This document shows, piece after piece, positions 24,136-36,391 of a DNA stretch of 64,000 nt. Each line of letters begins with the position of its first letter. The stretch's first letter is position 1. The notes beneath the pieces were generated by a model. That model searched no databases. It saw nothing but the letters and a program-made list of their open reading frames with translations, and had not been told where the DNA came from. The translations under genes were made by a program, and so were the position numbers. Source of the stretch: Armillaria gallica (lineage: Eukaryota > Basidiomycota > Agaricomycetes > Agaricales > Physalacriaceae); assembly GCA_037576215.1 (NCBI GenBank), contig JBANDB010000001.1, forward strand, positions 3,224,001 to 3,288,000, given 5' to 3'.

Positions 24136-25334
24136 ATGATGGCCTATACCTCACCGGCCAACATTAACGAAGTACTGTTGCTCAAAGATTTCGGTACTGA
24201 GTTAAGCTTGGGGGTGCTTTACGCACTGTTACATGGTGCGCGATTTCTTTCAAATATCGAGTCTCCATGCCATATTCATAGATACACACATATAGGATTT
24301 TACACTGGGGTCGTCGCTGTCACCTTGTGGTATATCTGTAAGTGGACGTTATCGCTGTGGTGTTTAAAACCAACTTGAATCATGCAGGTATTAGTGGGAA
24401 CAGGATATTGGCAGTAAAGTCATGGTCATCGTTATCCTATCCCTTTATGTCCTGGCCACCATTGATTTTGCCCTCATCTGGTCTATTGGGCGCTCTGCAT
24501 TCACCGTCAATGGAAGGAGTTTCGGGACTGTATTTCGGACAGTAAACGGTCCTGCTACAGCAACTCTAGCGACGGGTATAACGGCTGTTATCTCTGCTAT
24601 CCTTGCCGACTCTACCATGGTGTGAAATGTTCTTTGCGGAAATTCACATAAACTCACAATTATTCGAATGATAGATTTGGCGTTGCTGGATGGTGTGGGG
24701 ACGGCGCTGGCGTATCGTCATATTCCCTATATTTTTCCTTCTGTTCGGAATAGGTACTTCAAATGGCCCAGATCTGCCATCAGTCCGACTGATCCCAGGT
24801 TTGATATAGGCTTCAAAATGATCGATGTACTTCAACGACGAGTTAACGCCACCGACTATCAACTTGGTGTGAATCTATACTCGTGTTTGATTCTAGCGAC
24901 GACGTTATGGTGCACCTTTTTATCATCTTCCGTATTTGTACTGTGGTACGGGGGAGTTATGCTAATATTGGAAGATACTATCATATCATAGAAATCTTGG
25001 TCGAATCTTCACTTCTCTATTCGGCGTCCTTAATCCTATACCTGGCCTTTTGCTCACGACAGCTCGAATTCTGCGTTAATCTACTGGGATTCAGTTGCAG
25101 CATTTGCAAGAGTGAGCAAATATCAAATACTCTTGTGTTTCTTTGACATCGAATGGACATGTCCTGTAGGGTGTTGCGCCAACGCTTCTTGTCGGGCGCA
25201 TCGCGGCAGGACAAGCACGACCGAATGACTCGTGGCGAGGAAGCGTCATTTCCTCGGCAAGGAGCAGTGTTGAAGGAGACGTATGTGAGCTTGAGGCACA
25301 GACGGAGAGGACGAACCCAGCACCGGAACGATAG
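24136..25334 (+). CDS. Seven-helix agaricomycete membrane protein (unnamed family), copy 1, apparent frameshifts
   Basis: Exons rebuild a hydrophobic protein of about 320 residues. Pieces in order: LYALLHG-FYTGVVAVTLWYI (helix 1-2), VILSLYVLATIDFALIWS, TGITAVISAILADSTM-IWRCWMVWGRRW, NATDYQLGVNLYSCLILATTLWC, IEILVESSLLYSASLILYLAF, and GVAPTLLVGRIAAGQARP. The tail is acidic, stop at 25332-25334. The same family and intron layout recur at 56319-57576. Function is unknown; related proteins are abundant in mushroom genomes. Two frame breaks are visible: a run of five T at 24917-24921 where six keep the frame, and one near 24390-24420. The first ATG of the frame is at 24136 (a second at 24139). Confidence 0.6.
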
Positions 25335-25603
25335 TTGGCTTGGAATGAAGAAATTAGAATTTCCCCCGAATCTAACACGGAATCGATCTACATATACTAT
25401 AGATCAGCAGGTACTAATCATAATATTGTGCAAATTCGCTGGCCAAACCGTACAGGAAAATATGATTCAATACTACCAATGAAATAATAGTGCCGCCGTA
25501 TATATCGAATGAAGCTAGATGCAGCCTAATTCAAACTTCCTTTTACACTGCCATCACCTTAGCGTTCTTCAAATCTTTTTATGCCTGTATTCTATCCCTG
25601 TTT

Positions 25604-27340
25604 ATGGGACATCGGGACAAGATATCCGGACTCCTCGAATGGTGCTCGACCAACGGTATAAAAATCGATTCACAGTTGCGCGTTGTCTGCGACGATGAGA
25701 GTGTCAGCGTTCGTTCTAACGGCGAGGAGATCGCTCCCTTTTCTTCAGGTGAGCACTCATCGGATTGCATGCAGCCGCAGTTGTTCATTATCGGTGATCA
25801 TAGTGGTGCAAATCCCAAAAGATGCCGTTCTTTCGGTCAAATCGTCCTCTGTTTCGTCAGTCGTCGTTGCTAGTCCTGTTGGACATGAAGCCCAGTTGTC
25901 GTTAGCGCTTGCTTTGTACATTGAATTGTACGTTATTTCGCATCCTTGTGAGTTCTGTTTATGACGTGTGGTAGAGCGAAAGGCGCATCGTCGCGGTGGC
26001 ATGGCTATCTGCAATCACTCCCGACGCATATCGTGGATATTCCCATTCTGTGGCAAACAGAAGACCATTTTATGGATTCTACGGATAGAAAACATGCCTT
26101 AAGGTGGCTAAGGGGAACTGAGGCGGAAAAGGACCTGTTGGCGCGTGTGGATGGCCTGACTCGCCTGGTGTGTGAAGTTCTCTCGTTTTGTGGATTTGAC
26201 TGAAGCGATATAACAAGGATGAACTGCATAACTACTATCATGAAGTGGCAGAGCCCATATTCGACACGTATTTCCAAGACTCGCCTACTGCAAAGTGCTC
26301 TTTACATGGATTTTACCATGCATATTCGCTGGTCTCATCCAGAGCCTTCCTTGTCGATGCGTATCACGGGCTTTCAATGGTGCCTATCGCCGATGCGTAT
26401 GCGGTCTTCGGTGCTTCTATCGGCCTTTTTCTGACCTGTCGCCCATAGCTTCAATCATTCTCAGGAAAACCATGTACATCTTGAGGTATGAAACTCTTAT
26501 ACCTCAACTTTCTTCTACCTCATCGCGATACAGAGCGAATACGACGTCTGCCCTGAATGTGGTTCCCTGAATGAGTGTGCTCACGACGATGATCCTTCAC
26601 CCGGATCCGAGGATCTCGAGGATCACTTTGAAATGGTCAGTAACATGCACATTCCATCCCGCGGAGAAGTGTTCAACACATATGGCGAAACCCTCAGCAA
26701 CGCGGAGCTACTTCTACGATACGGCTTCATTTTAGACGTGAATGAAAACGATCAAGTCTTATGGGATATCGAGGAGCTACTGGAGGACACTCCTGAGTAC
26801 ATAATCAAGGCCTGGCGCTCGATTGATATTCCAACGGAGACGTGGCGGGATTGCTTTTCTGCATCTGATCTCGTACATTGCCATCCTGGAAAGCCTGTCT
26901 TCAACGTCGACTGTGATGGAAGGGTTTCGCATCATGTGTTGTTGTTCTATGCCCTGCTGGCTTGTGTACAGCTTCGCTGTAATTTTTCCTTAGTCGACAT
27001 AGCGGATCGCTTAGTCGAGTGCGAGGGACTAAACGACCAAGGCTTCAATAGCGCAGTAGATCGCATCATAGTCCATATCGCGGCCTCCATCATCGCGCTT
27101 TGCGTGAAGAGGCAGGCTCGATTGGGCGATCCAACTGGTGAGATCGACGCATTGGATGTAAGGCATCTTATTTCCTTTCATCTTTAACTGACCTGTCTTT
27201 TCAAGTCGAAAAGGATGCCTCTCACCCATTTGGCGATGCTCCAGGTGATGAGCGAGCGTTCTATTCTGGAGAGCTGTCGTGCGGGATGGTCGGAGCTTTC
27301 GGTATCATCGCAAATCAGAATAAACGAGAGCAGCAAATAA
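25604..27340 (+). CDS. SET-domain protein lysine methyltransferase, SETD6/RKM-like
   Basis: About eight exons join in frame, from the ATG at 25604 to TAA at 27338-27340, giving roughly 450 residues. The start region LLEWCSTNGIKID and KSRWHGYLQSLP-type text (here SSRWHGYLQSLPTHIVDIP) mark the split-SET subfamily with an inserted iSET helix bundle. The catalytic core is present: SRAF, GLSMVPIADAFNHSQENH (the NH..xxN motif after splicing near 26392-26444), and GEVFNTYGETLSNAELLLRYGF (with the essential Tyr). A Cys pair and a third Cys (CPECGSLNEC) sit in an acidic insertion between the NHS motif and the GEV..YG motif. The C-terminal helical Rubis-substrate-binding-like domain follows. Such enzymes methylate ribosomal or elongation-factor lysines using SAM; the target here is unknown. 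One 38-base intron near 26170 is unusually short. Confidence 0.8.
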
Positions 27341-27790
27341 AGCCGTCTGATTCTCGCTCAGAGCCTGGCTTCTGTTTGAGTTTCGGTACCTCCAACATGT
27401 CACTACGTAACAATCGAAGTATTCATTCCACTCCCGCGTCTATTCAGTATGAAAAAAGATCAGCATCGCCCCTCACGATTCATACTGAGGCGCTTTCTGA
27501 AACTCCTATCCATCTCGTTCCATATAGAATCGACGAGAATCGCCGTAGTGTGATGAACAGAATATTAAAGGTGTACTGGATCACTTTGTTGTCCGCATAG
27601 CGCGACTATATGGATTACAACGTCCCAAAGAGTTCATCCGCAACGCGTCAGCATATCGTCTGTTGGGTGAGCGATCCCCCCCTCATTGAGTCTTCTCTAG
27701 AATTACACCTGGAAAATATCCAATTACGTTGATTCAATCTCTTTCCTTTACTATTACAAATATCCGCGTGGTGAATCCCAAGACCATCAT

Positions 27791-30700
27791 TTAAATACCA
27801 CTCCAGATGAGGTCTTCGTCAATCAGCACCTCAACAACACTCATCACGTCCACCACATTCGCACTTCTAGAGGCACAGACCTCGAACAACCCCTTCTCCA
27901 CCACCCAAGCCATCCGTGCATCGTTATAGAATGAGAAGGCCGCCTTGTCCAGCGTGATAAGTACTTCTTGTGACTGGCCCGGAGAGAGTATCTCAGTCTT
28001 GGCGAACCCCTTGAGTTCGCGCTTGGGTCGCCGGTAAGAGCACACTTTATCGATAACGTATAGCTGGACAACGTCTGATCCCGGTAGCGAGCCCGTGTTA
28101 GTAACAGTGAGTTTCGCTGCGACGCTGATTTCAGTCGAAGCACTGGTAAGTTTAACTTCAAGCGGGGACCATTCTATCAAAAATGATTCCCAGTTAGCGA
28201 AATACAAGCAGGCGGGAATTAAAATAGACCAAATGTGGTGTAACTCAATCCATGACCGAAATAAAACGTCGGTTCCCGCTTGGTTTCTTCATATCCACGG
28301 TATCCGACCTTGAACAAGAACATTTGAAACCATAGGCAAGATGATTACAACCAACTCACAAAGATACCTTCACCATATGTCACTCTTCCACTCTCAGCAC
28401 CCCAGTTGAGATGTGCCGTGCAGTCCTCGATGCATTTGGGGAATGTGAGAGGTAACCGGCCAGCGGGGTTGACTTTGCCAAAGATTACATCCGCAAGGGC
28501 ATTTCCGCATTCATTTCCGGCAAACCATGCCTGTACCACGGTACTTGCCCTGTCGACCCAAGGGAACGCTACTGCGGAGCCCTATACAATTGCATTCAGT
28601 AAACCTGAGCATCAAGTGGGAACACCGGAGAAACTTACCGATTGATTGATCACAACTGTAGTCTGGTTCGCGTCAAGCAACCGTCGCACAAGTTCATCCG
28701 TGAGTCCGGGAAGATCCAACCCTTTTCGATCGCTTGCCTCGGCTTCCCAGTCCATATTGGTTCCAATAACGCACACCACAGCATCGGCGTCGCGGGCTAG
28801 AATGACAGCATCATCGAGGGCCGTGGCAGGGTCAATTTTGGTGCACCAGAGACACGAAGCGCAGCCATCATGAGCGGAGGCTGTTTGACTTCCCCTTGGT
28901 CAGAAGAGACAGGAATTGGCGTCTTCCGTATAGAATCATAATGAGCGGTGAAACCAGTACTATAAGGGGAGACATACATTGGTGTATTTTACAAGAATTT
29001 CGTATGTTTGTCCTTTGACGAGGTTCACTGTGGCAGTCTCTTCAATTGACCCTAGCCCTTTGGCAAGGTTAACAGCATGCGTCCACTTTCAGAATGAGAC
29101 TCGCCATAGAAACTATCACCGGGCGTTTGTGGACGGTTCATGCCATTATCCACGATCAACTTTCCATCGAGGCTCACGGTCGCACGTCCAACCAGTGATA
29201 TACCCAGATCAAAAGGACCGCTCTCCTGTGCGGTAAGATACCCACGGAGGATGATGTAGAAATGCTCTGCTAAACCTACGATATAATGATGAATAATGCC
29301 CTTGACAACTCTTAAACATATAATACCTTTAGGTTTCTCATCGTTGATACGGAGGCGTGTTGAGAGGAGAGTGTATGTTGAAAGCGGAGAAGCGCCTGCG
29401 TCAGGGTCAGAGTTGTAGAATGTCGCAGTCCACTGCATTGCCAGGTCAGCCTGACCCTTAAGCAATATAATATATCACTCACACCATCGGTGCCGTCAGC
29501 GGTCTTGATCCATCCATCGAGCATAGGGAGATATCGATGTGCTGCGCCCAACGAAGTCAAAAAGAGTTGAGAAAGTGAAAAAGAAGAAGGCTACCATAGC
29601 ATCCTGGTGAATATACGACATCAATTTCTATTCCTTCAAGGGCCGCCTCGATTCCCTCAAGGGGCGTCATAACATAGCTACTCAGCAAAAACGCTGATCC
29701 ACCACCACTGACAGTCCTCGTCTTGACATTTGGTCCAATGACCGCGAGCTTTCTTATTCTCTTCACATCAAGGGGCAAGACGCCAAGATCGTTTTTGAGT
29801 AGAACTATACTCTCCGCAGCCACTTTTCTGTTGAGGATGATGTCATCAGGAGAATCGAGCTGGCGTTCTGGGAGCGTATTATTCTTAACGAGAGACGGGT
29901 CCGCGCGTACTGCACGCTGAACGATTTGGAGGATTGCGGATGCCCGTAAGGACAAGGTGTCGAGAGACACTTTACCTGCGTGAATAAGATGATTAATGAG
30001 GTCCCCCCTCCAGCGGGTTGGCCCAGGCATTTCGAGATCTAGTCCAGCGTGGACGGCCTCTGCAGTAGAGTAGGTGCCACTCCTGAAAATGGGTACCGAG
30101 TGTGCAATGATTGAGAAAACTTGATAAAATGGGACGAACCAGTCACTCATTACCATACCGTCGAATCCCCATTCCTCACGGAGAATAGTTTGCAGCAGTC
30201 GATAATTTTCTGAGCCTATCAATCACGAAGCATCGTTCATTTTGGCTAATAATACAGAGGAAAGAGGACGCACAGTGGATCCCATTGACACGACTATAGG
30301 AGGTCATGACGGCCCACGGTTTGGCGATCTTCTGAGCCAGCATGAAAGGCATAAGGTATATTTCGCGTAGAGCTTGATGTTGTCACTTGGAAAATAAGGT
30401 GCGAATGAAAACAAGACGACGTACCTCGCTCTCCCACACGTATATCAACGGAAAGTCGCTCATGTTCCATGTCGTTGCACACTAAAACAGTCATTATTGG
30501 CCTCATTGGAATGCAGACATTGGCGAACCAAAATGCTTGATGACAGCGCCGACACCGCTGTTTTGAAGACCAAGTATGTAGTGAGCAGCAATCGTCCCAG
30601 AGAGAAATGGGTCTTCGCTGAAACTTTCAAAAGCCTGCAAAATGTCGATCAGTCTCATGAAGGAAGATTGAAGGGAGACTCACTCTTCCGTTCAGCGGAT

Positions 30701-31093
30701 TTCGCTGTATGTTACATGTCGGCGCCAAGAGGAGACTGCTCCCCTTTGCTTTACATTCACGCGCCAACAATCCTCCCACATTGTTTATTAGACTGATGTC
30801 AAATGTTGCTCCGAGGGCGGTGGCACATGGAATACATTGGGCTGGAGTAGGCTATTCACTTGTTGGTGCCTGAGCATCAAATAAGGAAAACCATTCACCA
30901 AGAAATGCGAACTGCCCCTGACTCCATTTGGACCATCAGAACACTTAATATGAGGGACACCGACGCGCGGGAGGGGTGTCGTTGTCCACCAGTCTGGTCC
31001 AGCAAGCAGAGATATTTTTTCAGCTACGGTCAGCTTGGAGAGTACATCGTGGAGGTCTGCTGTTCCATAGGATTCGAGGTCGTACGGGGCCAT
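27791..31093 (-). CDS. Beta-glucosidase, glycoside hydrolase family 3, with PA14 and Fn3-like domains; one apparent frameshift
   Basis: The start ATG is at 31093 and the stop at 27791-27793. Many exons give roughly 830-870 residues. GH3 N-terminal barrel motifs: LTVAEKISLLAGPDWW, SDGPNGVRG, LLAPTCNIQRNPLNGR, FESFSEDP and KHF-VCNDMEHER. The nucleophile region is EWGFDGMVMSDWFGTYST, whose Asp in SDW is the family nucleophile. The second domain has AAESIVLLKNDLGVLPL. A PA14-like insertion follows (GPFDLGISLVGRATVSLDG). The Fn3-like end has NTGSLPGSDVVQLYV. No signal peptide is visible, so it may be intracellular. The frame breaks near 29053-29060, where three C on the plus strand stand where four would keep the frame; similarity continues on both sides. 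It probably hydrolyses cello-oligosaccharides or glucosides. Confidence 0.85.
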
Positions 31094-31471
31094 GTCGACG
31101 TAAAGAAAGGAAGGAGGCTATGGCTGGGATCTGAGAGCTCGAAGAAGGAACATGATAACCAATAAAAGCAACGTCAAGTTCGCGGATCCGGCCCGTCTCG
31201 TCCGCCAGACGGATCGAACAAGTCGAAAAGAAGTTGATTGGCGGAAGCCGGTTTCCAAGCTACGTTCATATTAAATCTCCTCCCGGGCCGTGACTGTGTC
31301 TACTAGTAATCACCTATGGCATAATCTCCCTATGCTATCGCCTTATCGTTCTACCGCACTCGAAAATCGGTTTTGATTGCTGCGGGGACTTTGGGCCCCT
31401 GAAGATCATCTGAATTTCTTTAAATACATAAGGCGAAGCGGCCCTTGACTAAAACGCTTCACTGTCCTGAG

Positions 31472-33432
31472 ATGCCGCTGCACAATGACAGCATTGACTC
31501 GAAGAAAGGTAAGGTCGAGGACCCGGTTGTCCTGCAGGACGAACAAGTACTCTCGCAATACACATTCGCGGAGACGAAGAAGATTTTACGGAGAGTGTGT
31601 ACCAGTACTAAGACCTCTCTTTTACGTTGCCTAACCACCCTTGCTCAGGTTGACTTACATCTCCTTCCTCTTCTCATGTTGGCGTATCTTCTCAAGGTCT
31701 GACTCCCAGCTGAATGTTCGTTCCAGCATCAATGATGCGCTTTAATAGAATCTGGATTCCAACATCGTCTCGTATGTCAAAACTATCAACACGGGCAAGT
31801 CCACGAATATCCTGAAGGAGCTTCACATGACTACGAATGAATATGGCTACCTGTCCACTATCTTCACGGTACGCTTAGTTCTGTCACGATGGAACGAGGA
31901 TCATAGTATTGATATCACCCACTTAGTGTACCTTCCTGGCGTTCGAAGTCCCTTCAAACTTGATTCTAAAGTGGTCTACGCCTCGATTGCATTTTTGTCG
32001 CATCATATTCTTGTGGTACGTGAACACGTTGCCCGTGGTAGATGCATATTCTCAAGATATGTTCCATCAGGTCCGTAGCTGCTTGCTGCCATGCTGCTGC
32101 GAAAAACAAAGGCGGCCTTTACGCTGCCCGCGCATTTCTCGGCGCCTTTGAGGCCGGCCTTTTCCGTATGTTCGTCCTGGATTTTCCCTCCACATTAAAT
32201 GTTAACTATCATTCATGTACAGCCGGAATTCTCCTCCAAATGACATTCTGGTATCGTCCAGACGAACTCGCCTTTCGCATGGCCATGATCACTATTCTTG
32301 GACAATTTAGCAATATCCTTGATGCTCTGATTGCATACGGCCTCGCCTATATCGACGGACGTCACGGTTTGTCAGGCTGGCAGTGGGCTTTCATTATCGG
32401 TGCGTTACTTTGTTCCAGCATGACCTTTGGCGCAAAGCTGACTTAGTTTCAAGTCGGCTGTTTAGGATTCGTGCTCACGGCTTTCATTTTCCTGTTTCTC
32501 CCCGATTACCCCGACTCTCCTCAAGGTCGGAGGCAGTTCCTCACTCTGGAGGAAGGAAAGTTCATAGTTGATCGCCTTCCTCCCAACTCACCCCGTCAAT
32601 CCGACGCCAATTTCAATTGGGCTGATGTCAGGGCTGCATGCAAGGATCCCCTCACTTATGGATTCAGCTTTATCCTACTTTGCCAACAAACCGGCATTGC
32701 CGGAGTAAATTTCTCATTCATCTTATGTCGTAAGAATGTTAATGTCTTTTCCATTACAGTACACCTTCTGGCTTCCCTCAATTATTGCCGGCTACGGTTT
32801 TACAACCACGACGAATGCTCAACTACTTAACATCCCTCCTGCCGCTATATATATCATATCAGCGCTTTCGTTTGCTTGCAAGGCATTCTCTTCTTGCCTA
32901 GACCACCATGCTGATAACTTCGATGTTTAGGGATTTCTGACCATAGCTTCAAAATACCCCGGCCCGTGTACATGCTCGTTTCTCTTGTCCTCCTTATTGG
33001 TACCTTTATTGGTCTCGCCGTGTGTCAGAACAATTCAGGTCTTCTGACGCTCATTCTCCTCACCGCGATACCCTACGCAGTATACCAGGTTATGATATTT
33101 CCTTGGCGTTCCCAGAGCACCAAAGGATCATCATATGCCTCCTTTGCGTTTGCCTTCCAGAATAGTGTGGGCCAGATTGCGAGTATTTTTGCTGCCCAGA
33201 TTTTTCAATCCAAGTACGCGCCAAGATGTGAGCGCCCCATTTTTTCAAAAAACTCAACCTAATTAATTATATAGATACCATCCCCTACATTGTGTGCATC
33301 ATATTCTTTGCGCTTGCGTTGCTTGCAGTCCTCTTTACGTGGTATTTTAGTTATGATACCGAGAAGGAGAATAGACGCCTAGCAAAGGAAAGGAGGACGG
33401 CGGGGAAGGTAGACAACATCGTCGTCGTATAG
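31472..33432 (+). CDS. MFS transporter of the anion:cation symporter type (Dal5/allantoate permease-like)
   Basis: About eight exons from ATG 31472 to TAG 33430-33432. Recognisable pieces are LDLHLLPLLMLAYLL-like helix 1 (DLHLLPLLMLAYLLK), NLDSNIVSYVKT, the helix with FEVPSNLILKW, AARAFLGAFEAGLF, GILLQMTFWYRPDELAFRMAM, GLSGWQWAFII, LPDYPDSP, and a late QNSVGQIASIFAAQIFQ helix. Twelve membrane segments are expected. Relatives import carboxylates, allantoate, nicotinate or vitamins with protons across the plasma membrane; the substrate is unknown here. It diverges from the GH3 gene across about 380 bases, so the two could share regulation. Introns in the 32880-32960 region were not placed exactly. 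Confidence 0.75.
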
Positions 33433-34008
33433 ACCTTGGCGTATTGTGAGGCTCCCGATTCTATCAAACGGTTTATGGTTCACCAACATTGGGGACTTCA
33501 CGTTTCACGTTATTGTCCGAACCCGTATATTGAGGCGATATCTCTTCCTCTTCTCATCCTACTTACGGCCGTGTTCAAAGACTGCAATAATGTTGAACCC
33601 CCTTATGACACGAGGAAGACCTGACGGGTCATTTGAGTTGTCCTCAGCAATATAATTTTGCCCAGCAGCTGTAATAAAGTTTTTCCGCTTCTTTCCTATT
33701 CGAGGCCTTCCGTGAATAAAGGCCGACCGTGGAGTGTTCTGGTGAGCATGAGATCTGCAGTTTGGGAACAAGCTACTTATTACGATCAGCTGCGAGCAGG
33801 AGGATCAATCTCAACCTCGGTACCGTCTGCACCTCAGCATGATGATCGTTTTCCACAACCGACCAAGGCCAATTCGGCCCTAGCAAATAGAATAAGATGA
33901 ATAAGTACGCTCGCTACCGAAAAGAGACAGTTAACATTTATCAGCGCGATTAACTACCCAGTAGTACATATATTACTGTATTTAAAGATTAAAAAATCTG
34001 AATATCAT
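33433..34008. other. Intergenic between converging 3' ends
   Basis: These 576 bases lie between the Dal5-type transporter and the DUF6533 gene. The sequence becomes AT-rich towards 34000. No gene, tRNA or repeat was recognised. Confidence 0.5.
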
Positions 34009-35665
34009 TTACACAGTGAATTCCTCAGAGTCAGTCTCATTATCATAAAAGTATTCTTCGAAATCACTAAGCGCCAGTGTGTCCAGCTCGTGAGTGACTT
34101 CCGCCTCGCATGTTGCCGCACTCATATCCGACAAAATGCCTACGTCAGTCGTTTGGTGAAGATTGAGATGAGCCGGGACATCAACGTTACGGATAAGCTA
34201 TGGTACCGATCGGATATAAATAACGCGGCACCAGGAGAAAGAAAAACAGACGCGATCTTACCTGCTGGCGCAAGAGGAAAGACCACCTCTGAGATAAGGC
34301 TTTATTGACGCTGTCAGCGCTTGGGTAATACAATAGAGTAGAAGAGCTACCCCTGCCAGCTGTCCGCACGTCAATCTAAACATTATCAGTGAGGAGAGTG
34401 AATGAACGTACATAGAAGGTGAGAATGTTGGAGAGAGTGGCTAGCGCCATAGTCCTAAATGGAGTTTGGTTTTTAAGAAGCGAGATTGTACAAGGGAGGG
34501 ACCAACGCATAATAAATAGATCCTGCAGTCGTTCATCAGTTCACCAACCTCGGCCATCAGAGACGGCAGACGTACCATCTCTAAAGACAAGGTACAAAAA
34601 GGTATCTTTTCTGTTCTATGTGTATACGCCCTATAAAACGTGAAGGCGAAAAGCATCGAGTCGTAGATGAAAAGCGCCTCCCATGTAGAGGCGACACCTG
34701 GCAGCGAGTTAACAAGTACGTGGGCCCCGAGGGACGAGACGTAGACTTACGGATGGCTCTGTAACGGAGAAATGGAGAAAGTCAGTGATTACCCCGGTAG
34801 AAAAGATGAGGAGAGACGCACGTTACGCGAGACAAACCGATATGACATCCAGAATCCTCCCATCGGTCGCTTTTCTGGTCCGTTAGAGACCACTTTGAAC
34901 AGAAAATTAATCGGTAAGATTGTCGTCAAACGGGGATAGGACGCACACAAGACACTGTAAAGAGTATCACTCCGCTCCCGAGCATGTACATTAATACTTT
35001 GATGCTGCATGTATATAATGCATAAATACGCATGGTCAACAGGGCTTCGCGGCATCAGCGGACGGAGTTCTAAACACAGGACAAAGCAAGGACTTGCCGC
35101 ATACAACAATTTGGCTAGCAACGAGTAAGGCTTGGCGATAAAACGCGTAGTTGTCACAACTGCGTAAAATCTGAATTTAATGGTGGCGCACTGAATCAGA
35201 AATCAGGATCTGTACCTCTAACCACGGCGATGAGCCTGATTAATACTCCAGACAGACGTGAGTAGCTCACCGTTGCTGATAATGTCGTAAATCCCAAGAT
35301 CGTGACAGTTATGTTTCCGAAGAATGCCAGGTATCGATTGGCGAAAAATAAATAAGAAGCCAGTGTCTTCGGTTTATTCCAGAGTAGACGTAGTTCATCA
35401 TCTGCACCGATAAGAATCGTGAAGCATAACAACGGGGGAATAGCTATACCGATGGTTATCAGATGGTCCCAGTACAGAAACGCTGAAAATGCGACAAACG
35501 GTGAGCATTAATATTGGGAATCCTGGGGTGGTGAAGCGGACATACAGAGTGAGATTATTTGAAGATACCCATGAACCAGTCTACGAGCATCATCAGTTGG
35601 TGTTGCAAAGTCGGCCTGCGGACTTACATTTCCCAAGCCTGCTCATTGGAATCCTTGTCAGACAT
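34009..35665 (-). CDS. DUF6533 multi-pass membrane protein A, one apparent frameshift
   Basis: The start ATG at 35665 (MSDKDSNEQAWE) is followed by short exons that splice exactly as in the divergent paralogue. They encode LVHGYLQIISLSFLYWDHLIT, then DDELRLLWNKPKTLASYLFFANRYLAFFGN, the DUF6533 hallmark. Later helices include WEALFIYDSMLFAFTFYRAYTH (near 34600-34700). The acidic tail ends ..EEYFYDNETDSEEFTV at 34009. The domain is found in fungal seven-helix proteins of unknown function. The frame breaks near 34163-34172, inside a block that in paralogue B reads MMSRLMLNLHQT, consistent with loss of one base. Middle introns (34700-35200) were not all placed. Confidence 0.65.
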
Positions 35666-36391
35666 GGGGGTAAGAAATTAAGTGAATGTCGCTCACAAGC
35701 ATCTCTCACTGCCCAGCTTAATACTGGGATCTTTTCGAACAGATGGGATGTCCATACGTTAGCAACATTGACAGTTGGCGAGGACGAGGCTAAAACACTT
35801 GATGTCAGGGTTCAGGTAGTGGGATTGGCTCCGTAGTCTGGAGTGATCAGCAGACCGGCGCGACTTGCCGTGCCACGTGGCCAAGATTACATGGTCAAAT
35901 TGAAATGACGGTGGCGTCATCTCGATCTCACCATGTTGTTTTCGACCCGAAGAAGAAACGGTGGCGGCACCTTCCTACTCTTGATTCTTTCTCCCAGGAT
36001 ATTATTGTTTTTTATATGGGCCTCGATATAGAACTGGATCCGTGTCGGAGCCGGGGATTCTTAAACGACCGTCTGCAGGTAAATACAAAGCTGCGCTTTT
36101 TAGTTGTGTCAAGCTTCTTTCTGGTGCGTTCCGCTAAGTTCCCACTACAACCGCCCGCCTAGCTCGACTCATAAGCACCTTGACATCTAGCGACGGATCG
36201 GACTTCTCGGCTGTATGATACTACCTGGACTCACCTTCTACGGCTGAAGGCTGGACACTCCCCACTTTTTCTCCCTCGATCGGGGAGTCCTAGGATACTG
36301 TCCCGTCCTTGTCATCATCCACACGGCATCTCGATGCTTGACGCCCCGCTTCTCATTTGGATTTTTTTCTTCCTGGCTCTACACCACTACT
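35666..36391. promoter_or_regulatory. Shared intergenic region of the divergent DUF6533 pair
   Basis: 726 bases separate the two start codons. A plus-strand open frame at 35489-35836 overlaps the first exons of gene A in antisense and is not supported as a gene. The right end is pyrimidine-rich just before the ATG of gene B. I see no clear palindromic operator. Confidence 0.4.

Noticed and set aside
27286..27600. Plus-strand frame of 104 codons at the end of the SET gene
   Set aside because: It is an alternative frame over the last SET exon and 3' flank; the spliced SET frame is better supported.
35489..35836. Plus-strand open frame of 115 codons between the DUF6533 genes
   Set aside because: It runs antisense over the first exons of DUF6533 gene A, which splice perfectly and match gene B. 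No domain was recognised.
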